The notes under the pieces are model-generated. The model was given only the letters and a program-made list of their open reading frames with translations. It did not search any database and was not told the origin of the DNA. Made by a program: the position numbers and the translations under genes. Positions 9,453-18,813 of a stretch of DNA of 64,000 bases are shown in pieces. The DNA is from Hymenobacter norwichensis DSM 15439 (GTDB lineage Bacteria > Bacteroidota > Bacteroidia > Cytophagales > Hymenobacteraceae): positions 78,075 through 142,074 of the forward strand of contig NZ_ATVL01000014.1 of NCBI RefSeq assembly GCF_000420705.1, read 5' to 3'. Within the stretch, counting starts at the first letter, position 1. Each line of letters begins with the position of its first letter.

Positions 9453-11081
9453 ATGAAAAATACCACGAAACTAGTGCGGACGGGCTTGTTAGCCGCGCTG
9501 AGCCTTGGGCTGTTCAACTCCTGCACCGACCTGGACGACGAGAGCTACAACCAGATTGTGACCAGCAAATTCACACCTACCTCGCAGGATGTGCTTTCGC
9601 TTATCGGGCCGGCTTATGGCAATTGGCGGCCGCTCTTCCTGGAGTTCAACGGCGTGTACCGCATCAACGAAACCTCCACCGACGAAACTGTAACGCCAGC
9701 CCGGCCCAATGGCTGGGTGGACGACGGCTCGTACCGCCGGCTGCACGAGCACCGTTGGACGGCGCTGGATGCCACCCCCCGCGACGCCTGGCGCGAATCG
9801 TACGCGGGTATCACCAATTGCAACCGCGTAATCTTTCAGGTGGAATCGGGTCAGATTCCGGTCACGGCTGGCAAAGAGCAGCTGATAGCGGAAATGCGGG
9901 TGCTACGAGCTTCGTACTACTATATTCTGTGCGACTTGTTTGGTAGTGTGCCCATCGTGGACCGGTTTGATGTGCCAGCCGGCTTCCTCCCGACGCAAAG
10001 CACTCGCACGCAGGTGTATGATTTCATTGTCAAGGAAGTAACGGAATCATTGCCACTTCTGAGTGACGTAGCCGATGTGAGCACCTATGGACGGTTTAGC
10101 AACAAGTGGGCTGCCCACGGTTTGCTAGCCAAAATGTACTTGAACGCGCAGGTATACACCGGCCAAGCCGATTGGGCCCGGTGCATGGCTTCGTGCGACG
10201 CCATCATCAATGCCAATATTTATTCGCTGGAACCCATTCAGGAAAATCCGTTCAAAACGCAGAATGAAGGGTCTAAGGAAATTTTGTTTGCCATTCCCTT
10301 CGACGAATTGTACGCCACGGGTTTCCGGATTCATATGCAAACCTTGCAGCCCCAGAACCAAGCTACGTACAACGCGCAAGGCAGCATGTGGGGCGGGGGT
10401 ATCTGCGCCATTCCGCAGTTCATCAACTCCTACGACCCCGACGATACCCGACTGCGCGAAAACTGGATTCAGGGTCAGCAGTATTCCTCGTCGGGCGAGC
10501 CCCTGCAGGGCGTATTTGGGGCTACGGCCAACCGGCCGCTGGTTTTCACCAACACGCTGCCCGGCATCGATGCGTCCACCGAAGTGGATGGCTTTCGGGT
10601 GGGCAAATTCGAGATTAAGCAAGGCGTCCGGATTGACCTGAGCAACGATTTTCCGCTGTTTCGCTATGCCGATGTGTTGATGATGAAAGCCGAGGCGCTG
10701 CTCCGGTTAGGCCAAACCAGCCAGGCGGCGGCGCTGGTTACGCAAGTGCGCCAGCGCAACTTCACCGCCACGCCTGCCAAAGCCACCGTCACGGGTGCCG
10801 ACTTGCTGCGGGGTAGCTCCTACCCCTATGGACCGGCTCGTAACAACGTCATCAGCCCCTTGCAGGGTGGGGCTGACATTCAGTACGGCCGCTTCCTCGA
10901 CGAACTGGGCTGGGAGTTTGCCGCCGAGGGTCACCGCCGGCAGGACATGATTCGCTTCGGGGTGTACACCACCAAGTCGTGGCTCTCGCACGTTCCAAAC
11001 GGGGACTACCGGAAGCTAATGCCGATTCCGCAGAACGAGCTGAACACCAACTCCAACCTGCGGCAGAATCCAGGCTACTAA
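9453..11081 (+). CDS. SusD/RagB-family surface glycan-binding lipoprotein
   Basis: The 542-residue product carries a lipoprotein signal with lipobox GLFNSC (Cys24) and should be anchored on the cell surface as the lid of the SusC channel. Typical SusD features are the N-terminal helical TPR-like region (ANGWVDDGSYRRLHEHRW; EMRVLRASYYYILCDLFG; FSNKWAAHGLLAKMYLNAQVY), the DFPLFRYADVLMMKAEALLR motif, ELGWEFAAEGHRRQDMIRFG, and the C-terminal LMPIPQNELNTNSNLRQNPGY. It directly follows susC and has no decay. The same C-terminal motif is found in broken form at 32.4 and 35.7 kb. Confidence 0.95.
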   Translation: MKNTTKLVRTGLLAALSLGLFNSCTDLDDESYNQIVTSKFTPTSQDVLSLIGPAYGNWRPLFLEFNGVYRINETSTDETVTPARPNGWVDDGSYRRLHEHRWTALDATPRDAWRESYAGITNCNRVIFQVESGQIPVTAGKEQLIAEMRVLRASYYYILCDLFGSVPIVDRFDVPAGFLPTQSTRTQVYDFIVKEVTESLPLLSDVADVSTYGRFSNKWAAHGLLAKMYLNAQVYTGQADWARCMASCDAIINANIYSLEPIQENPFKTQNEGSKEILFAIPFDELYATGFRIHMQTLQPQNQATYNAQGSMWGGGICAIPQFINSYDPDDTRLRENWIQGQQYSSSGEPLQGVFGATANRPLVFTNTLPGIDASTEVDGFRVGKFEIKQGVRIDLSNDFPLFRYADVLMMKAEALLRLGQTSQAAALVTQVRQRNFTATPAKATVTGADLLRGSSYPYGPARNNVISPLQGGADIQYGRFLDELGWEFAAEGHRRQDMIRFGVYTTKSWLSHVPNGDYRKLMPIPQNELNTNSNLRQNPGY

Positions 11082-11348
11082 TTAGGGCAGATGTAGGGAA
11101 GGGAGAGGCAAGCGTGCAGAAGCTGGCTTCTCCCTTTTCAATTCTGTAAGTGAGCCGCGGGCAGCAACTACACTGCGCTATCTTCTGTCCTTTACGCACA
11201 CGGTTTAGAGCTTGATGATGTAGTTGCCCTCTCCCAACCCCTACGAACTATCTGATACGTTTCGCCTCATTTCAACGAAGCCTTGCTCCTACTTGGTAGC
11301 GGGTTCATTCCATTACCAAAAGTTTCTGCTTTACGCACTTCTCTTCTT

Positions 11349-13715
11349 ATGAACCGTATTCTTCTGGGCTGCGCGCTGCTGCTGCCTACCTTAGGAGCTG
11401 GGCAGTCAGCGCCGCTGGAAAGTTTTCCTTTGTCGTCGGTAGCGCTCCTCGACAGCCCGTTCCGCGAAGCTCAGCAAACCGACCGGGCCTATATCATGGC
11501 CCTGGACCCCGACCGGCTGCTGGCTCCGTTTCAGCTGTCGGCCGGCCTCACGCCCAAAGCCGAACGGTACGGCAACTGGGAAAACACCGGCCTCGACGGC
11601 CACGTAGGCGGGCACTACCTCTCGGCGCTGGCGCTGATGTACGCGGCCACCGGCGACGAGCAGATGCAGCAGCGCCTCACCTACATGATCGACCAGCTGG
11701 AAATCTGCCAGCAAAAAAGCGGCAACGGCTACTTAGGCGGCATTCCGGGTGGGCCCGCCATGTGGCAGCAGGTGAAAGCCGGCAACGTGCAGGCCAATGG
11801 CTTTGGGCTGAACCAGAAATGGGTGCCGTGGTACAATCTGCACAAAACCTACGCTGGCCTGCGCGATGCTTACCTATTAGCGGGCAATGAGAAAGCAAAA
11901 GGGATGCTGATTAAGCTCACCGACTGGTGCCTCGACCTCACGGCCAACCTCACCGATGCCCAGATTCAGGACATGCTGCGTGCCGAGCAGGGCGGCCTGA
12001 ACGAAGTGTTTGCCGACGTGGCCGAACTCACCAGCGATGCGCGGTACCTGAAGCTGGCGCAGCGGTTTTCGCACCAGGCGTTGCTGCAACCCCTGCTGCA
12101 AGGCCAGGATAAACTCAACGGCATGCACGCCAACACCCAGATCCCGAAGGTGATTGGTTACGAGCGCATTGCCGCAGTAGGCGGCGACCCGGCCTGGCGC
12201 AACGCCGCCACGTTTTTCTGGCAAACGGTAGTGGAGCACCGTACCGTCTCGATTGGGGGCAACAGCGTGAGCGAGCATTTTCAGCCGTCCACCGACTTCA
12301 CCTCCATGCTGGAAAGCAAGGAAGGCCCCGAGACGTGCAACACCTACAACATGCTCAAGCTCAGCAAGGACCTGTACCTGGCCAGCGGCGCTACCAAGTA
12401 CCTGGACTACTACGAACGGGCAACGTACAACCACATTCTTTCCTCGCAACACCCGGGCACAGGTGGGTTTGTGTACTTCACTTCGATGCGGCCGCGGCAC
12501 TACCGCGTGTACTCGCAGCCGCAGGAAAGCTTCTGGTGCTGCGTGGGCTCAGGGCTGGAAAACCACGGCAAGTACGGCGAACTGGTGTACGCGCACCGCG
12601 GCACCGAGCAACTATTGGTCAACTTGTTCATGCCCTCACGCTTGAACTGGCAGCTGGTTGGCCTCACCCTTACCCAGAACACGCGCTTTCCATTGGCGGA
12701 GTCTACGGAGCTAACGCTGAAATTGAAAAAGGCCCGCAAGTTCGCGCTCAGTATCCGGCAGCCGGCTTGGGTATCAACTGGCCAGTTGCAAGTGCAGGTC
12801 AATGGTCAGCTGGTGACCACCAGCCCGGCTACCCCCGGCTACGTGACGGTAGAGCGCAAATGGAAATCGGGCGACGTGGTAACGGTAGCCCTGCCGATGC
12901 ACACGGAGGCGGAGTATTTGCCCGATCATTCGCCGTGGGTGTCGTTCGTGCATGGGCCCATCGTGCTGGCCGCCGCCACCGATACCACCAACCAGCCTGG
13001 TCTGCGCGCCGGTGGTAGCCGCATGGGTCACGTGGCCAACGGCCGGCTCTACCCCATTGATGAGGCGCCGGTACTGGTGAGCAGCCAACCAGCCGACTTG
13101 ACGGCGGGCATCCGGCCCGTGCCCGGTGAGCCGCTCACATTTACGGCCGCTGGCCTGATTGATGCCGACAAGTACCGCAACGTGAAGCTAGTTCCGTTTT
13201 ACCAGTTGCACGACACGCGCTACATGGTGTATTGGCCCGTAACAACGCCCGCAGGACTGGTGGCCCGCAAAGAAGCCATACGTAAAAAAGACGCCGAACA
13301 GTTGGCCCTGGATGCGCGCACCGTTGACCGAGTAGCGCCCGGTGAGCAGCAGCCGGAGTCTGACCACGGTTTTGCCAGCGAACGAACCGAAGCGGGCGTG
13401 TTTCAGGACCGCCACTACCGCCACGCCACCGGTTGGTTCAGCTATAAGCTGCGCAACCCCAAGGCCGAAGCCCGGGCCCTGCGCGTGACATATTTCGGCG
13501 GCGACCAAGGCCGCACCTTTTTCATCTTTCTCAACGACCAGTTGCTGCAAAAAGTAACCTCCGACGCCAGTAAGGGCCGCACGTTCTTCGATGTAGAATA
13601 CCCCCTGCCCGCCGCGCTACGCACCGGTCCCACCAGCCAAGTACTTACCGTCAAGTTTGCCGCCGACCCCGGGTCCACCGCTGGGGGCGTGTTCGATGTG
13701 CGGCTGCTAAAGTAA
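11349..13715 (+). CDS. DUF1680 beta-L-arabinofuranosidase (GH146-like) with DUF6805-like tail
   Basis: I place the start at the ATG at 11349, which gives the signal peptide MNRILLGCALLLPTLGAGQS; the frame is open 22 codons earlier. The 788-residue product shows ETCNTYNMLKL and FWCCVGSGLENHGKYGE, the Glu/Cys signatures of DUF1680 arabinofuranosidases. A beta-sandwich follows, then a tail with DHGFASERTEAGVFQDRHYR and YFGGDQGRTFFIFLND that resembles DUF6805. It is a paralogue of the enzyme at the left edge of the window. It reads with susCD after a 267-nt gap. Three members of this clan in one locus point to several distinct beta-L-arabinofuranosyl linkages or to redundancy. Confidence 0.9.
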   Translation: MNRILLGCALLLPTLGAGQSAPLESFPLSSVALLDSPFREAQQTDRAYIMALDPDRLLAPFQLSAGLTPKAERYGNWENTGLDGHVGGHYLSALALMYAATGDEQMQQRLTYMIDQLEICQQKSGNGYLGGIPGGPAMWQQVKAGNVQANGFGLNQKWVPWYNLHKTYAGLRDAYLLAGNEKAKGMLIKLTDWCLDLTANLTDAQIQDMLRAEQGGLNEVFADVAELTSDARYLKLAQRFSHQALLQPLLQGQDKLNGMHANTQIPKVIGYERIAAVGGDPAWRNAATFFWQTVVEHRTVSIGGNSVSEHFQPSTDFTSMLESKEGPETCNTYNMLKLSKDLYLASGATKYLDYYERATYNHILSSQHPGTGGFVYFTSMRPRHYRVYSQPQESFWCCVGSGLENHGKYGELVYAHRGTEQLLVNLFMPSRLNWQLVGLTLTQNTRFPLAESTELTLKLKKARKFALSIRQPAWVSTGQLQVQVNGQLVTTSPATPGYVTVERKWKSGDVVTVALPMHTEAEYLPDHSPWVSFVHGPIVLAAATDTTNQPGLRAGGSRMGHVANGRLYPIDEAPVLVSSQPADLTAGIRPVPGEPLTFTAAGLIDADKYRNVKLVPFYQLHDTRYMVYWPVTTPAGLVARKEAIRKKDAEQLALDARTVDRVAPGEQQPESDHGFASERTEAGVFQDRHYRHATGWFSYKLRNPKAEARALRVTYFGGDQGRTFFIFLNDQLLQKVTSDASKGRTFFDVEYPLPAALRTGPTSQVLTVKFAADPGSTAGGVFDVRLLK

Positions 13716-13829
13716 TTCCTTAGATGCGCCATGCACACGCTTGCGGATAGGTCCAATCGGTGACCTTATTCCAGGCAAAGAGTTGTGCTACGCTGTCGAA
13801 ACCGTGACTCAATGAGGGTAGCGGCATAC

Positions 13830-13888
13830 GCTTCCTACTGCAATGGCGGCTGTCAACTCGCTTGATAGCTGCTATTGCAGTAGGAAGC
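13830..13888. repeat. Long imperfect hairpin upstream of the GH43 gene
   Basis: Perfect 15-bp arms GCTTCCTACTGCAAT (13830-13844) and ATTGCAGTAGGAAGC (13874-13888) continue inward for 11 more positions with only three transitions, which pair as G-U in one strand, around a 7-nt loop. There is no T-run behind it. It lies 115 nt after the upstream enzyme and 87 nt before the GH43 start, so it may end or process the transcript or be a small repeat element. Confidence 0.55.
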
Positions 13889-13974
13889 GCTGCTCTTGTA
13901 ATCGGTGTCCCAAGTATAGTGATACACCAAAAGGATCGATTCTCATAAGTGCCTTATTATCAAATCGCAAAAGC

Positions 13975-15285
13975 ATGAAAGCAAAGGTTACTATTTTGAT
14001 GATGTTGCTATTCGCATCGTTAGTTTTTGTAGGCAAGGCACAAAACCCCATCATCCAGACCAAGTTCACGGCGGATCCGGCCCCTCTCGTCCATAACGAC
14101 ACCGTGTTCCTCTATACCAGCCATGACGAGGATGATGCCAAAGGCTTTAAGATGTTTAACTGGCTGCTGTACACTTCCACCGATATGGTCAACTGGACCG
14201 ACCACGGCACGGTCGCCTCGACCAAGAGCTTCAGTTGGTCGCCGCAGAACGGAGCGTGGGCCCCGCAGTGCATCGCGCGCAATGGCAAGTTCTATTTGTA
14301 CTGCCCCATCCACGTAAAAGGAATTGGGGTGCTGGTGTCAGACAGCCCGTACGGCCCGTTCACCGATCCGCTAGGTAAGCCCTTGATTCAGAACAGCATC
14401 GATGATATTGACCCCACGGTCTACATTGACGGCGATGGGCAGGCATATTTATACTGGGGTAATCCGAATCTGTACTATGTTAAGCTGAACGAGGATATGA
14501 TTTCCTATTCGGGGGGCATTGTCAAATCACCCACCAAACCGGCTAATTACCAGGAAGGGCCGTGGTTCTACAAACGGCAAGACAAGTATTACATGGGGTA
14601 CGCCTCCACCTGCTGCCCGGAAGGCATCGGCTATTCCATGAGTAGCAGCCCCACGGGCCCCTGGAACTATACGGGAATGCTGATGGATAGCGACAAAAGG
14701 TCGAACGGCAACCATCCGGGCATTATCGACTATAAGGGAAGCACGTATCTGTTCGGCTTCAATTATGCCCTTTCCAAAGCCCTATCCCCAACGCATACGG
14801 AGCGGCGCTCGGTTTGCCTGGCGAAGCTGACGTATAACAGTGACGGCACCATTCAGAAATTGCCGTTTTGGTCGGAAGCCGGCGTAGACGGCATTGCGGT
14901 ACTAAACCCGTATAAGCGCACCGAGGCGGAAACCATTGCCTGGAGCCAAGGCCTGAAAACCAGTAAAGGCGCCAACGGCATGTATGTCACGGCAATAGAC
15001 GCTGGCGACTACATCAAGGTAAAAGGCGTTTCTTTTGAAAAGGGAGCCAAGGAGTTTATGGCGTCGGTGGCGAGCACGGCACCCAGTTCCCTGGTTGAGC
15101 TACACCTCGATAGCCCTACAGGGGCGTTGCTGGGGTCCTTGAAAGTGAAGAGTACCGGGAGTATCGATAACTGGGTAGTCCAGTCGTGTAAAGTGCGCCG
15201 ACAAAGTGGAGTACACGATGTGTACTTTGTCTTCAAGGAGACCAGCAATAATACCCTCCGATTCGACTGGTGGCAGTTTAATTAA
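13975..15285 (+). CDS. GH43 glycosidase with C-terminal CBM6
   Basis: I chose the ATG at 13975 because it opens a signal peptide (MKAKVTILMMLLFASLVFVG, then KAQ); the frame is open 44 codons further upstream, across the hairpin. The 436-residue product has the five-bladed propeller pattern of GH43: catalytic Asp in FTADPAPLVHND, the pKa-tuning Asp in DDIDPTVYIDGDG and the acid Glu in YQEGPWFYKR. From about residue 305 a CBM6 module begins (KRTEAETIAWSQGLKTSKG) and ends FDWWQFN. Family members hydrolyse arabinan or arabinoxylan linkages. As the last gene of the locus it complements the arabinofuranosidases. Confidence 0.9.
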   Translation: MKAKVTILMMLLFASLVFVGKAQNPIIQTKFTADPAPLVHNDTVFLYTSHDEDDAKGFKMFNWLLYTSTDMVNWTDHGTVASTKSFSWSPQNGAWAPQCIARNGKFYLYCPIHVKGIGVLVSDSPYGPFTDPLGKPLIQNSIDDIDPTVYIDGDGQAYLYWGNPNLYYVKLNEDMISYSGGIVKSPTKPANYQEGPWFYKRQDKYYMGYASTCCPEGIGYSMSSSPTGPWNYTGMLMDSDKRSNGNHPGIIDYKGSTYLFGFNYALSKALSPTHTERRSVCLAKLTYNSDGTIQKLPFWSEAGVDGIAVLNPYKRTEAETIAWSQGLKTSKGANGMYVTAIDAGDYIKVKGVSFEKGAKEFMASVASTAPSSLVELHLDSPTGALLGSLKVKSTGSIDNWVVQSCKVRRQSGVHDVYFVFKETSNNTLRFDWWQFN

Positions 15286-15371
15286 TAGGAAAGAATCAGG
15301 GAGCCTAGGGTGCGTGGACAGCCAGTACACTAGATTTTGCCTAGGCGTTGTCATGAAGTACGTGAGGCGGT

Positions 15372-15651
15372 CTAGCTATGCCGGACAGCGTTGGACCGTT
15401 GTTTGGAATTAGGTTTCGAAGTAGTTGGGAGCTTGGTAACCGAGCGAATTCGGCTGGGCTTTGACCAGAGCGGCCCCAGTCGAGTACTTTGGCCCCGAGC
15501 GGTGTCTACTGCTAAGGGCAGAGCAACTGGGGACGGCTGCCGCGCAGCCGCTTGCCGGCCTGGTGCGGCTCTCGCTGAATAGGCGCAGGGATTCGATACG
15601 GAAGGTGGGCTCATAATGCCGACGTTTGGCAGGCTGAGGGCTGGCTTTCAT
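15372..15651 (-). pseudogene. IS3-family transposase remnant, internally deleted
   Basis: An 80-codon minus-strand reading frame starts like an IS3 OrfA protein (KRRHYEPTFRIESLRLFSES) and ends like an IS3 OrfB C-terminus (NSLGYQAPNYFET). The HTH remainder and the whole DDE catalytic domain are missing, so the element is a fused relic. No terminal inverted repeats are clear. It lies 35 nt downstream of a truncated AraC-type gene, which it may have helped to truncate. Confidence 0.55.
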
Positions 15652-15686
15652 GACATTGGAAAGATAATATCTTATTCTGTCCAGAT

Positions 15687-16037
15687 TTATCTGACCACCT
15701 CACCGCCGGGGTAAAACTTGAGAGTGAGAAGGCAGTCCGCCGCCGACTTATGGCGGACCACGGTCGTGTTGCGCAGTAGTAGCACATCCTCGCCCGCCTG
15801 CACGTGGTACCGCTGCTCAGCCAGGTCAATGGAATAACCCGGGCCTAAATTGATATAGCAAGTGGGGGTCCAGCTGGCAAACATCTTCCCTGCTAGCAAG
15901 CGCGTTGGCTCTGTCAGCGGGACGCTTGCTAGGGCAACCGAGGCCGACTGGGCAAAAAAAATCACGTATGGGGCCAGCTCTTCGCACGGCGGCATAAACT
16001 CGTGCGGTGCCCGAATATTCTGAAATATCTCTACCAT
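15687..16037 (-). pseudogene. Truncated AraC-type regulator, sensor half only
   Basis: The 116 codons resemble the N-terminal sensor part of AraC regulators of the DUF6597 kind (FMPPCEELAPYVIFFAQSAS near the start; LLTLKFYPGGEVVR at the end). In full-length relatives a motif like LKFYPGG is followed by a linker and two HTH motifs, which are absent here. The frame ends TAA and the next recognisable sequence is an IS3 relic. It is therefore probably a truncated gene; a stand-alone ligand-binding protein is less likely. Confidence 0.5.
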
Positions 16038-16225
16038 GAGCGAGCGGCTGGAAAGAGCAGAGCCATCCCGTAAGAGGAAGTCAGCGAACGAACCGCTAAT
16101 TACGGTCGCTTTTAGGATAAGAGCCGCTAAGTTACGTCCAGTGCTTAGGTACCAGCTTCACTTGGATCCTTGAAGCCTGCGCTACGCCTGCGTAGCCTGC
16201 AGTAAGATGGGGGAGCTTTCTGTCT

Positions 16226-17293
16226 TTAAGGGATGACTTTTCGGCGCCGTAGATCCGCGAAGATATCCAGGAACATGGCCTCCGTCTCGATAAACTCGTG
16301 GAAACCAAACCGGCGGGCTTTGGAGCCATCGGCAAACAGATCATAGTCCCAGGAGAAGACAAAGTCCCCGAAGCCCCAGTTCGACACCTGCTCGTAGGAA
16401 TGAGGTGCCAACCCGTATTTTTCCACCATGGCTTCCCACAGCGGCCCTTTATCGGCCATCACTACCTGTAGAGGCAGTGGGAGCGGCGGCGCCACTTCCA
16501 GTTCAAAGAAACGCGCTAGTTTAGGCCACAACTCGTTCCAGCGGAACAGGTCCCCATTGTTGATGTTGAAGGCCTGGTTAACACAGCGCGGCTCGGTGGC
16601 GGCCCACACCGTGGCCCGGGCCAGCAGCCCGGCGTCGGTCATCTCCAGGAGCTTGTCGTACGCCCCCGGCTTGCCCGGAAACCGCAGGGGCAGCCCGAGC
16701 TCTTTGGATATGGCGGCGTAGACGGCAATGACTAAAGCCAGATTCATGGGATTGCCCAAAGCAAAGCCGCCCACCACCGAAGGGCGGATGGCAGACCAGT
16801 TCCAGGCTTTGCCTACTTGTCGGCGCTCCAGAAAGCGCTGCTGGTCGACGTTGAACTCGGGGGGCATATGGTCGGCGTCCGTTTCGCGGGCCGGCGTCTT
16901 GAACGGCCCCAAATGAGCGCCGTACACCTTGTAGCCCTGCATGAGGCTGATGTGTTGCAAGCCGATAGCCACTGGCTCGAGGGCTTCAACCACGTTGACC
17001 AGCATGGCTAGGTTCGGGGGCACGAGTTCGGCCCAAGTGGGCCGGTCCTGATAAGCGGCGTAGAAGACGTGTGTGACGTGCGTCAAGTCGCGCAGTTGGG
17101 TGGTGCAGGCAGCGGCATCCAGCAAGTCAACGGCGATATGCCGGACCCGGGCCTGCGGCTCACCACCGCGACGGGAGAGGCCAATGACTTCCCAGTCCGG
17201 GAGCGTGGCTAGGTGTTCGACCAAATTGCGGCCAATGACGCCCTGCGCGCCGACGACGAGCGCTACGTTAAGGATAGTGGTGCTAGCATTCAT
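16226..17293 (-). CDS. SDR-family NAD(P)-dependent oxidoreductase, PRISE-like
   Basis: The 355-residue product has an N-terminal Rossmann motif (ALVVGAQGVIGRNLVEHL) in which GxxGxxG is modified as in atypical short-chain dehydrogenases. The sequences HISLMQGYKVYGAH, NWSAIRPSVVGGFALGNPMN and FNINNGDLFRWNELWPKLA match the progesterone-5-beta-reductase/iridoid-synthase-like (PRISE) group, which reduces activated C=C bonds with NADPH. The ATG at 17293 is preferred because the 14 codons upstream look non-coding. It is divergent from an AraC gene 138 nt away, its likely regulator. The natural substrate is unknown. Confidence 0.85.
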   Translation of the reverse strand: MNASTTILNVALVVGAQGVIGRNLVEHLATLPDWEVIGLSRRGGEPQARVRHIAVDLLDAAACTTQLRDLTHVTHVFYAAYQDRPTWAELVPPNLAMLVNVVEALEPVAIGLQHISLMQGYKVYGAHLGPFKTPARETDADHMPPEFNVDQQRFLERRQVGKAWNWSAIRPSVVGGFALGNPMNLALVIAVYAAISKELGLPLRFPGKPGAYDKLLEMTDAGLLARATVWAATEPRCVNQAFNINNGDLFRWNELWPKLARFFELEVAPPLPLPLQVVMADKGPLWEAMVEKYGLAPHSYEQVSNWGFGDFVFSWDYDLFADGSKARRFGFHEFIETEAMFLDIFADLRRRKVIP

Positions 17294-17430
17294 ACGAGGG
17301 AGCTGCGGCCGGTTAGCTCGGGTAGTGGCCGGCAATCAGGCCGGGGTTTCAGGAGCAAGGCCGCGAGCCTCAAAGGTCTAGCCCCGCTAAAGCCCTTACT
17401 TTGTAGAACGCAGAGATAATCCGGTAGAAA

Positions 17431-18297
17431 ATGAAGCTGGCAGTTTTTTCGCAGGTCTGTCCTTTTTTCGTGCGCGTGTTCGAGGCCGACACCTGGCACT
17501 ACCCGTTGCATCGGCATACGCACTACGAGTTGATCTACATCCTGCACGGGGAGGGCACGCACCAGCTCAACGACCAGCACTATCCCTATCAAGGGGGCGA
17601 CGTGTTTCTGTGTACCCCACATGATACGCACCACTTTACCATTGCCCAACCGACCCGTTTTTGCCTGATCAAGCTCAATCTGGGCTTTCTGTTACAGGCC
17701 AACGAGACGTTTGCGCTGCTGCAGCCGCTGTTGGAAGCGGGTGAGCCCGCATCTCCCTTTGTTTTTGAGGCCGCCACTCAGGCCTACCTGCGCAGTCAGA
17801 TCGAGTTCTGCATCCGTGAGTTTCATGAGCGGCCGTTTTTGTACGCGCAAACCATCCAGGCCAGCGTGCTGAGCATGCTGGTGTTGCTGGCCCGCGAGCG
17901 GCTACGCCAGCAACACCGGCCGGCGACGATGACCCACGCCGCCCAGGATATCGTGCCCGCCCTCATTCACTACCTGCACACTCACCTACGTGAACCCGCC
18001 CGGCTCACGGCCCCGGCCGTGGCCGCGCACTTTGCCCTGAACCCGCGCTATATCGGCCAGTACTTTCGGCGGCACACGGGGCAGAGTCTGAAAGGCTTCA
18101 TTCAGCAAAGCCGTATCAGGGCGCTGCAACTACAGCTCGAATTCAGCGACAAAACGGTGTCGGTGCTGGCCGAGGAGTACGGCTACACGGATGAAAGCCA
18201 CCTGACGAAAGCATTTCGGGCCGTAACGCACCAGACGCCCACCCAGTACCGGGCGCAGGTGCAACAAGCGCGCACTGGTATCCCGGTGGAGCATTAA
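17431..18297 (+). CDS. AraC-family transcriptional regulator
   Basis: The 288-residue product combines an N-terminal cupin sensor (HYPLHRHTHYELIYILHGEG; DVFLCTPHDTHHFTI) with a C-terminal pair of helix-turn-helix motifs (LTAPAVAAHFALNPRYIGQY and VSVLAEEYGYTDESHLTKAF) of the AraC/XylS family. It is transcribed away from the PRISE-like reductase gene and probably activates it. Full length and intact, unlike the AraC fragment at 15.7 kb. Confidence 0.92.
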   Translation: MKLAVFSQVCPFFVRVFEADTWHYPLHRHTHYELIYILHGEGTHQLNDQHYPYQGGDVFLCTPHDTHHFTIAQPTRFCLIKLNLGFLLQANETFALLQPLLEAGEPASPFVFEAATQAYLRSQIEFCIREFHERPFLYAQTIQASVLSMLVLLARERLRQQHRPATMTHAAQDIVPALIHYLHTHLREPARLTAPAVAAHFALNPRYIGQYFRRHTGQSLKGFIQQSRIRALQLQLEFSDKTVSVLAEEYGYTDESHLTKAFRAVTHQTPTQYRAQVQQARTGIPVEH

Positions 18298-18348
18298 CAG
18301 CGCCAACCCTTCACCCCCGCTTTCAATTAAGGCTGCCAGCAGCAACCC

Positions 18349-18720
18349 TTAGCCGGGCATGGTCTCAGTGGCCTGCCGGTGCGTATTTCCCCAGGCTTCT
18401 AGGCTTTTCCAGGTGGGGGAAAGCGCGTGTCCGCTGGCCGTTAGCTCGTACTCGACGCGGGGCGGCACTTCGGCAAACACTGTGCGGGCAACCAGGCCAT
18501 CGTGCTCTAACTCACGGAGCTGCAAGGTCAGCATCCGGTCGGTGATGTGGGGCAAGACCTGTTTCAACTCGCTGAAGCGGCGTTTCTGCTGTTCGAGCTT
18601 GTACAGAATGAGCAATTTCCAGCGGCCCCCGAGCAGGTGCAGCGCGTAAGTCATACCGCAATACTCATCTAGGACCTGGCGGTTGCGCTGGTTGGTGGAA
18701 GTGGGTTTTCGAGTCGTCAT
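18349..18720 (-). CDS. HxlR-family transcriptional regulator
   Basis: The 123-residue product has the HxlR winged helix: LLGGRWKLLILYKLEQQKRR, RFSELKQVLPHITDRMLTLQ and VEYELTASGHALSP. I chose the ATG at 18720 (MTTRKPTSTN); the frame continues upstream but through the divergent gene. HxlR proteins such as YodB and HypR control quinone and aldehyde detoxification genes, and this one is divergent from a quinone-reductase-like gene 93 nt away, the classical arrangement. Confidence 0.92.
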   Translation of the reverse strand: MTTRKPTSTNQRNRQVLDEYCGMTYALHLLGGRWKLLILYKLEQQKRRFSELKQVLPHITDRMLTLQLRELEHDGLVARTVFAEVPPRVEYELTASGHALSPTWKSLEAWGNTHRQATETMPG

Positions 18721-18813
18721 ACTTCCTTTTTTGTTAGTACCACACAAGTAGCTGTTGCCTCTCTTCGAGAGCCACGGCAAAGGTAGTTTTGGCGAAACGA
18801 AACACCTGCTTCC

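Noticed and set aside
18756..18782. Hairpin CTCTC/GAGAG inside TTGCC/GGCAA between HxlR and quinone reductase genes
   Set aside because: Arms of five bases are too short to claim an operator; not distinguishable from chance.
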